Shown: positions 5,332 to 10,169 of the stretch, one piece after another
How positions within the stretch are numbered: position 1 is the first letter of the stretch
Layout: each line of letters opens with the position of its first letter
Origin: Candidatus Omnitrophota bacterium
Lineage (GTDB): Bacteria; Omnitrophota; Gorgyraeia; Tantalellales; Tantalellaceae
Direction: 5' to 3'
NCBI GenBank assembly: GCA_030631915.1
Contig: DAOVKF010000050.1
Location: forward strand, 1-10,169
Length of the DNA stretch: 10,169 nucleotides
The notes under the pieces: generated by a model
Databases searched by the model: none
The model's input: the letters and a program-made list of their open reading frames with translations, nothing else
Told to the model about the DNA's origin: nothing
Position numbers and translations under genes: made by a program

Positions 5332-7647
5332 CTAGAAGCCGTGGCTTACGCTGAAATAAAACTGCCCTTCCTTCTTATCGTCATAGTTATCGCTGAGAGG
5401 ATATCCGTAATCCAGTTTTACCGGCCCTATCGGCGTCTTGACCCTTACGCCGATACCCGTTCCATGTTTATACCCGGACTGGAACAGGTCCTTTGATTCC
5501 GCCCACACGTTCCCGACATCATAAAAGACCGCTCCCTTTATCATGTTCGCAAACAGGGGGAACGTTATCTCGACATTGCCCAGGACAAGAGCCTCACCGC
5601 CAAGCGCGTCATTGGACCCCGGGTCTCTCGGCCCCACGGCTCTCTCTTCATATCCCCTTATCGTTGAACCGCCTCCGGAAAAAAATCTTTCATAGATCGG
5701 GATCTCGTCCGTATCCCCATAGGGTTCGGACAGGCCCACCGCGCCTTTTACCTCCAGAACGACTTTCTTGATGATGCTGTGGTAATAACTCGCGTGGACC
5801 CATCCCTTGACAAAATCCCTGTCACCGCCGAGAAATCCTCCCGCGTTCTGGAGTGAAAGCCCGGCAAAATATCCCTTTGACGGTGAATACCGGTTATCCC
5901 GCTTGTCGTAATCCAGGTTCCACGTCAACCGGCTTACCACGTTCTCCCCCACTTCCCTGCGGAGCGCGTCAGTAGCGTTGTCCGGGATCTGCGAGATCCT
6001 CACTTCTTCCAGGTTATAGATAAGACCGGTATTCAGATATTCCGTGAGTTCTTTCCCGAGCCTGAGGCTGCCTCCGGTACGCCTTTCATCGTATCCATAA
6101 CCTGACCGGCCGTACCGGTTATGCTCCTCACGGTACACATCAAACCCGAAAAGAAGCGGATAATCGAATATCCACGGATCTGTCCAGCTCAGGAAATAAT
6201 TCGTCCTCGCGCTGCCGAGCTCAGCCCTGATAGTAAGATTCTGTCCGGCGCCGGTAAAGGTGGGAAAATCCAGGATGTCAAAATTCTTCTGCTGCACCTG
6301 GACAAAGCCTATAAAAGAGTCCACGGAGCTGTATCCGCCGCCGAATGAGAACTCCCCTGTTTTGGTCTCTTTTACCGTTACGTTGAGGTCTTTTACGTCC
6401 TTTTGTCCGGTCGGCACGGTCTCAAAATACACGTCCTCGAAATAACCCAGGTTGTATATCCTTTCCTTGCTCCGTTTCAGCTTCTTTCCGTCATATTTCT
6501 CGCCGGGGTAAACCCTTATTTGCCGGCGCACGACCTTGTCCCTGGTCTTGGTATTGCCGATAATGTTTATCTTTCCCACATTGATCTCGTCATGAGACAG
6601 GATGTCATACGTCAGATCCATGCTGTCCGTACCCGGATTATACCTGTGCTGGAGATCGACCTCGACGTTCATGTAGCCCCTGTCATAGTAAAACATCCGC
6701 ACGTCCTCCACATCCGCCTTCATCATCTCATAGTCAAAGGAGTCCCCGCTCTTCATCAGGATCAGTTCCCGGACAGCCTTCTCGGGAAACGCCAGCTCCC
6801 CGCGCACGGCAATGTCCCCCACCATATATTTTTTGCCTTCATCGATCACGACCGTTATATTCATATCCTGACCGTCGTCCGAATATTCCTCCCTGCTGGA
6901 AACCCGCGCGTCCAGATATCCCTTGCTCCGATAATAGGTCGCTATCCTGGAAAGATCGGCCTGAAATTTTCCCTCGTCAAAGGCGCCTTTTTGTATGAAC
7001 CACCACGCCGGCCTGATGGACATGAGTTTTTTTATCTTATTGTCCGGGACGTTGTCGTTACCCTCCACCTCAATGGACTTCACTCGCAGGGGGTGACCTT
7101 CATCTATCACGAACACCACCGCGGCTTTCCTGCCTGTCTCATCCGGCTCGATCTGATAATCCACACTGACCCGGTAATACCCTTCCTCCGTATAAAAGGC
7201 GCTGATCTCGGAAACGTCCTGCGAAAGCCGGTTAAAGTCAACAAGGTCGCCCTCTTTAACGCTCACTGTCTTCTGCAGGCGCGCGCTTTTCATACGCGCG
7301 TTCCCGTGAAACTCAACAGCCGTAATGACCGGCTTTTCGATAACGGCAAATATCACGACCACTCCGGCGGCGCTCTCCTCTGTCTCGATGAACACGTCGC
7401 TGAAATATCCCATCGCATACAGCCTCTTCAGCTCCTTGTCAAGGATCGACTCCTCGAATATATCACCGGGTTTTATCTTGAGCTTGTTAAGGACCGTGGC
7501 CGTGCTCACAGCGTAATTGCCCTTTACCCGGATATCCATTATACGCCGGCTCCCGGGAGTCTCCCCCTGGGCCCGGGTGAAAAAGGCGAAAAACACCATG
7601 CAGAAAACAAGTAAAAAGGGGATAATGCGGGACCGTCCGTTCCTCAT
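5332..7647 (-). CDS. bamA: Outer membrane protein assembly factor BamA (Omp85)
   Basis: BamA is the essential core of the BAM complex that inserts beta-barrel proteins into the outer membrane. The protein has 771 residues. A signal peptide occupies about 1-27. Five POTRA domains follow, roughly 34-105, 106-184, 187-271, 274-351 and 355-428; the first begins IMDIRVKGN and the last begins VGKINIIGNT. The C-terminal 16-strand barrel (about 433-771) contains the lid-loop signature IRGYEERAVGPRD (663-675) and ends in phenylalanine (SVSHGF), the usual outer-membrane insertion signal. The start at 7647 shares one base with the dnaB stop (TAATG), and GGAGG lies 6 nt upstream inside the last codons of dnaB. 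It heads an outer-membrane block of bamA, skp, lpxC, fabZ and lpxI downstream of dnaB. Confidence 0.97.
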   Translation of the reverse strand: MRNGRSRIIPFLLVFCMVFFAFFTRAQGETPGSRRIMDIRVKGNYAVSTATVLNKLKIKPGDIFEESILDKELKRLYAMGYFSDVFIETEESAAGVVVIFAVIEKPVITAVEFHGNARMKSARLQKTVSVKEGDLVDFNRLSQDVSEISAFYTEEGYYRVSVDYQIEPDETGRKAAVVFVIDEGHPLRVKSIEVEGNDNVPDNKIKKLMSIRPAWWFIQKGAFDEGKFQADLSRIATYYRSKGYLDARVSSREEYSDDGQDMNITVVIDEGKKYMVGDIAVRGELAFPEKAVRELILMKSGDSFDYEMMKADVEDVRMFYYDRGYMNVEVDLQHRYNPGTDSMDLTYDILSHDEINVGKINIIGNTKTRDKVVRRQIRVYPGEKYDGKKLKRSKERIYNLGYFEDVYFETVPTGQKDVKDLNVTVKETKTGEFSFGGGYSSVDSFIGFVQVQQKNFDILDFPTFTGAGQNLTIRAELGSARTNYFLSWTDPWIFDYPLLFGFDVYREEHNRYGRSGYGYDERRTGGSLRLGKELTEYLNTGLIYNLEEVRISQIPDNATDALRREVGENVVSRLTWNLDYDKRDNRYSPSKGYFAGLSLQNAGGFLGGDRDFVKGWVHASYYHSIIKKVVLEVKGAVGLSEPYGDTDEIPIYERFFSGGGSTIRGYEERAVGPRDPGSNDALGGEALVLGNVEITFPLFANMIKGAVFYDVGNVWAESKDLFQSGYKHGTGIGVRVKTPIGPVKLDYGYPLSDNYDDKKEGQFYFSVSHGF

Positions 7648-9002
7648 TAAAAACCTCCTTCTTCTTCCACTCTGGAAAGATTGCTGAACCTCGTGTATTC
7701 AGACAAAAACGCCAGCTTAATGGTGCCCACCGGCCCGTTCCTCTGTTTCGCCACTATGACCTCGGCCATGCCCTTGTTCTCCTCCGTGGGGTTGTAATAC
7801 TCTTCCCTGAGAAGAAGTATCACAAGATCCGCGTCCTGTTCTATCGCGCCCGATTCTCTGAGATCGGAAAGCATGGGCCTGTGATCCGCCCTCTGCTCCA
7901 CCGCCCTGGAAAGCTGGCTTATGCCTATTATGGGTATATCCAGTTCGCGCGCGAGAGCTTTAATGGAACGGGATATTTCGGATATCTCCTGCTGCCTGTT
8001 TTCGGACCTGGAATTGCCTCTCATGAGCTGCAGATAGTCTACTCCCATGAGCTTGATATCATACCTGGCTTTCAGCCTCCTGGCCCTGGCCCTCAATTCC
8101 AATACCGAGATAGCCGGACTATCGTCTATGATGACCGGGGATTCGGAAAGTTTCTGCGCGGCTTCCATGAGTTTCGGCCAGTCCGTCTGCGCGAAAAATC
8201 CCGTTCTCACGTTATGAGCGTTGACACGGGCCAGGGAACAAAGCATCCTCTGCACCAGCTGCTCTTTGGACATCTCCAGACTGAAAAAAGCGCACGGCAC
8301 GCCCTCAATGACACCCGCATGCTCAAGTATGGTAACCGCCAGCGCGCTTTTTCCCATGGAAGGGCGCCCCGCCAGAACTATAAAATCCGATTTCTGGAAC
8401 CCCGCGGTCATGATGTCCAGCTCGTGGAATCCGGTCGGAATACCGGTAATGTTCTCCTTCCGCTGATAGGACCGGTCGATCGTCTCTATGCTCTCCTTCA
8501 CTATGTCCTTCATCAATGTCGCGCGTATTTCCCGTTCCTTGTTGGAAGTGATATCAAAGATCAGTTTCTCGGCCCTGTCCAGAAGCTCGTCGACCTCGCC
8601 GGAAGGTTCATAACTTTCGGAAACGATCCGTGTGGCGGTATTGATAAGGCTGCGCAGCAGGTATTTCTCGCGCACGATCTTCGCGTAATGCTCGATATTG
8701 GCCGCAGTCGGCACGCCGTTGGCCATTTCGGTGATATAAGCGGGGCCCCCGACATCTTCAAGCATGTCCCTTTTTTTAAGCTCCTCGATAAGGGTGACAA
8801 TGTCGACCCCTTCGTTGCCATCGTAAAGTTTGACGATCGACTGAAATATCTTTCGGTTGGATTCGGAATAGAAGAAACTCTCATCCAGAAGCTCTATGGA
8901 CTTGCCGATCGCCTCCCGGTCAAGCAGCATAGACGCCAGGACAGCGCCTTCCGCTTCAGTGTTCTGCGGAGGTACTTTTTCGATAAGATTTCCAAGAGTC
9001 AT
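7647..9002 (-). CDS. dnaB: Replicative DNA helicase DnaB
   Basis: DnaB is the hexameric 5'-3' helicase that unwinds DNA at the replication fork. From the ATG at 9002 the protein has 451 residues. The N-terminal primase-interacting domain starts at PPQNTEAEGAVLASML (11-26). The RecA-like motor has Walker A GRPSMGKS (212-219), the SLEMS motif with E243, Walker B LMGVDYLQL (318-326), SQLSRAVEQR (362-371), LRESGAIEQDAD (381-392) and KQRNGPVGT (419-427). No intein interrupts it. A TTG at 9014 would add four residues; the ATG is preferred because homologues start at this position. Neither has a visible Shine-Dalgarno. rplI lies 46 nt upstream and bamA overlaps the stop by one base. The end of the gene (E-G-G-F) also encodes the bamA ribosome binding site. 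Confidence 0.97.
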   Translation of the reverse strand: MTLGNLIEKVPPQNTEAEGAVLASMLLDREAIGKSIELLDESFFYSESNRKIFQSIVKLYDGNEGVDIVTLIEELKKRDMLEDVGGPAYITEMANGVPTAANIEHYAKIVREKYLLRSLINTATRIVSESYEPSGEVDELLDRAEKLIFDITSNKEREIRATLMKDIVKESIETIDRSYQRKENITGIPTGFHELDIMTAGFQKSDFIVLAGRPSMGKSALAVTILEHAGVIEGVPCAFFSLEMSKEQLVQRMLCSLARVNAHNVRTGFFAQTDWPKLMEAAQKLSESPVIIDDSPAISVLELRARARRLKARYDIKLMGVDYLQLMRGNSRSENRQQEISEISRSIKALARELDIPIIGISQLSRAVEQRADHRPMLSDLRESGAIEQDADLVILLLREEYYNPTEENKGMAEVIVAKQRNGPVGTIKLAFLSEYTRFSNLSRVEEEGGF

Positions 9003-9048
9003 CTTTATGTGCAAGAGCTAATATGCAGGATTTAGACAGGACAAGCCG

Positions 9049-9492
9049 CTATTCCTTCACGACCCATATCCGTACCTGCGCTTTGACTTCCGGATGCAGT
9101 TTGATGTCGACGTTGTAAACACCCAGCGCTTTTATCGGTTCTTCCAGGACGATCTTCCTTTTATCGATCTCAATGCCTTCGGAAGAAAGGCTTTCAGCGA
9201 TCATCTCAGACGTAACAGACCCGAAAAGTTTGTCCTCATCGCCCGCTTCCACGCTGACCGTAGCCGAGATCTTTTTCAATTTTTCGGCAAGCTGCTCACA
9301 TTCTTTCTTTAGTTTCCGCGATTTTTGCTCTTTATGTTTTCTCGCGTTCTCCAGAATGCGCAAAGCACCGCGAGTGGCCTCCACGGCCAGCTTCTGCGGG
9401 ATAAGGCAGTTCCTCGCGTAGCCGTCTTTGACCTCCAGCTTTTCCCCCGCCGAACCCAGCTTGTCAACGTCTTGAATAAGAATTACGTTCAC
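9049..9492 (-). CDS. rplI: 50S ribosomal protein bL9
   Basis: bL9 binds 23S rRNA near the L1 stalk and influences reading-frame maintenance. From the GTG at 9492 it has 147 residues, close to the 149 of E. coli. The N domain shows VILIQDVDKLGSAGEKLEVK followed by DGYARNCLIPQKLA, the family signature. A charged connecting helix follows (about 43-75), and then the C-terminal domain ending RIWVVKE. The GTG start is chosen because it matches the family N terminus and has GGGAG 6 nt upstream. A TTG at 9519 would add nine unconserved residues. The start lies inside the end of rpsR (29-nt overlap), which implies translational coupling. Confidence 0.96.
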   Translation of the reverse strand: MNVILIQDVDKLGSAGEKLEVKDGYARNCLIPQKLAVEATRGALRILENARKHKEQKSRKLKKECEQLAEKLKKISATVSVEAGDEDKLFGSVTSEMIAESLSSEGIEIDKRKIVLEEPIKALGVYNVDIKLHPEVKAQVRIWVVKE

Positions 9493-9745
9493 GCTGCGCT
9501 CCCTGTTTCGCCTTGACAAAAGGCAGAAGTCCCGCTATTCTCGCCCTCTTCACCCGGTTGGCGATCATCCGCTGATGTCTGGCGCAATTGCCTGAGATCC
9601 GTGTAGGTATTATCCTGCCCCTGTCAGAAATAAAATTCTTCAGAAACTCGACGTTCTTGTATTCCACCGAATCGAGCCTGTCTTTGCATAAACGACAGGG
9701 CCTTTTTCTGTATACCCTTCTTGTCTTTTGTTGTCTCTTTATCAT
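9464..9745 (-). CDS. rpsR: 30S ribosomal protein bS18 (zinc-binding type, extended tail)
   Basis: bS18 binds the 30S platform next to bS6. From the ATG at 9745 the protein has 93 residues, against 75 in E. coli. It contains CRLC (C17, C20) and NCARH (C54, H57), the cysteine/histidine set of the zinc-binding C+ form that E. coli lacks. The core YKNVEFLKNFIS, RIIPTRISG and KRARIAGLLPF is canonical. About 17 basic residues follow LLPF and are translated across the start of rplI. A GTG at 9757 could add four residues, but the AGGTG motif is better placed for the ATG. The ssb stop lies 20 nt upstream, as in the conserved ssb-rpsR-rplI order. Confidence 0.95.
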   Translation of the reverse strand: MIKRQQKTRRVYRKRPCRLCKDRLDSVEYKNVEFLKNFISDRGRIIPTRISGNCARHQRMIANRVKRARIAGLLPFVKAKQGAQRERNSYSRR

Positions 9746-9765
9746 GTTTGTTTTCACCTGTTCGT

Positions 9766-10169
9766 TTAAAAAGGGATCTCCTTTTCTGAATCCACGCCCG
9801 TTACGTCGTTACCGCTCCCGATATCCGCCTCGAGGTCCACGCTCCCGACGCTTCCCCGACCGTTACTGACACCGGGGCCTTCATCTTCTCTTTTATTCCG
9901 CGAACCGAGAAACTGGACATTATCGGCAATAACCTCCAGTGCGCTTTTTTTCTGACCGTCCTGACCTTCCCAGGCACGCGACTGCAACCGGCCTTCTACC
10001 AGAACCGGCCTGCCCTTTGCAAGGTATTCGCCGCAGACTTCGGCTATCTTTCCCCAGATAACGACCCGAATGAACGAAACGTCCTCTTTTTTCGCCCCTG
10101 TCTTGTCCTTGTAAACACGGTTGACGGCAACCGTAAAATTCGCGACCGCTGCCCCGCTCGGGACGTATC
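9766..10169 (-). CDS. ssb: Single-stranded DNA-binding protein, 5' end missing
   Basis: SSB coats single-stranded DNA during replication and repair and recruits partners through its C-terminal tip. The window holds the last 133 codons; the start lies beyond the right edge. Reading continuously from the edge gives YVPSGAAVANFTVAVNR, then FIRVVIWGKIAEVCGEYLAKG, RPVLVEGRLQSRAWEG and a VIADNVQFLG strand, all standard OB-fold signatures. A glycine- and serine-rich linker of about 35 residues leads to a tip ending SEKEIPF, close to the usual acidic DDDIPF, with a lysine in place of one acid. It is the first visible gene of the minus-strand operon. rpsF would be expected upstream of it outside the window. 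Confidence 0.95.
   Translation of the reverse strand, partial: YVPSGAAVANFTVAVNRVYKDKTGAKKEDVSFIRVVIWGKIAEVCGEYLAKGRPVLVEGRLQSRAWEGQDGQKKSALEVIADNVQFLGSRNKREDEGPGVSNGRGSVGSVDLEADIGSGNDVTGVDSEKEIPF

Noticed and set aside
6403..7614. A 403-codon open frame on the plus strand, opposite bamA
   Set aside because: It lies wholly antisense to a clear bamA, shows no recognisable domain and has no Shine-Dalgarno. It is a by-product of codon bias in the real gene.
7881..9035. A 384-codon open frame on the plus strand, opposite dnaB
   Set aside because: It is fully antisense to dnaB with all helicase motifs in the other strand; no family signature is visible in it.
9003..9048. Possible promoter between rplI and dnaB (TTGTCC with a CATATT or TATTAG box)
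   Set aside because: The spacing (13-15 bp) is too short and each box matches only 4 of 6 bases.

Overview
The window is a compact, almost fully coding stretch of a diderm (Gram-negative type) bacterial chromosome. It carries two blocks that meet tail to tail near position 2.4 kb, and it looks like core housekeeping DNA rather than an accessory island. I see no tRNA, rRNA, CRISPR array, transposase or prophage gene. The organism makes lipid A and builds a BamA-dependent outer membrane. Coding sequence has moderate GC, and the layout (Gfo/Idh oxidoreductase with lpxB and msbA, LpxI rather than LpxH, cysteine-containing S18) would suit an uncultured lineage such as Omnitrophota or a deltaproteobacterial-type phylum. 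That placement is inference; the sequence alone does not fix the taxon.

Left block (1-2377). A divergent promoter region (138-278) separates the first 45 codons of an MsbA-like lipid A exporter (minus strand, running off the left edge) from a two-gene plus-strand unit: a Gfo/Idh/MocA NAD(P)-dependent sugar oxidoreductase and lpxB, overlapping by 4 nt. Two well-spaced sigma70-like promoters sit back to back here. A 117-bp convergent gap (2378-2494) follows lpxB; it holds a 15-bp tandem repeat and a terminator-like hairpin.

Right block (2495-10169), all minus strand, in transcription order: ssb (start beyond the right edge), rpsR, rplI, dnaB, bamA, ompH/skp, lpxC, fabZ, lpxI. The first four are the widely conserved ssb-rpsR-rplI-dnaB replication/translation cluster. 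The remaining five are an outer-membrane biogenesis and lipid A cluster. The two are physically welded: the dnaB stop and bamA start share one base (TAATG), and the bamA Shine-Dalgarno lies inside the end of dnaB. A second TAATG junction joins fabZ to lpxI. The only sizeable gap is 147 bp between bamA and skp, which holds a perfect 6-bp inverted repeat and several C-rich runs.

Together the genes cover the committed deacetylation (LpxC), the LpxI pyrophosphatase and LpxB disaccharide steps of lipid A synthesis, export by MsbA, hydroxyacyl-ACP dehydration (FabZ), and outer-membrane protein delivery and insertion (Skp, BamA). lpxA and lpxD, which usually sit in this cluster, are absent from the window. 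The most interesting leads are the GnnA-like oxidoreductase beside lpxB and the dnaB-bamA operon junction. Nothing in the window clearly amounts to a new defence or mobile system.
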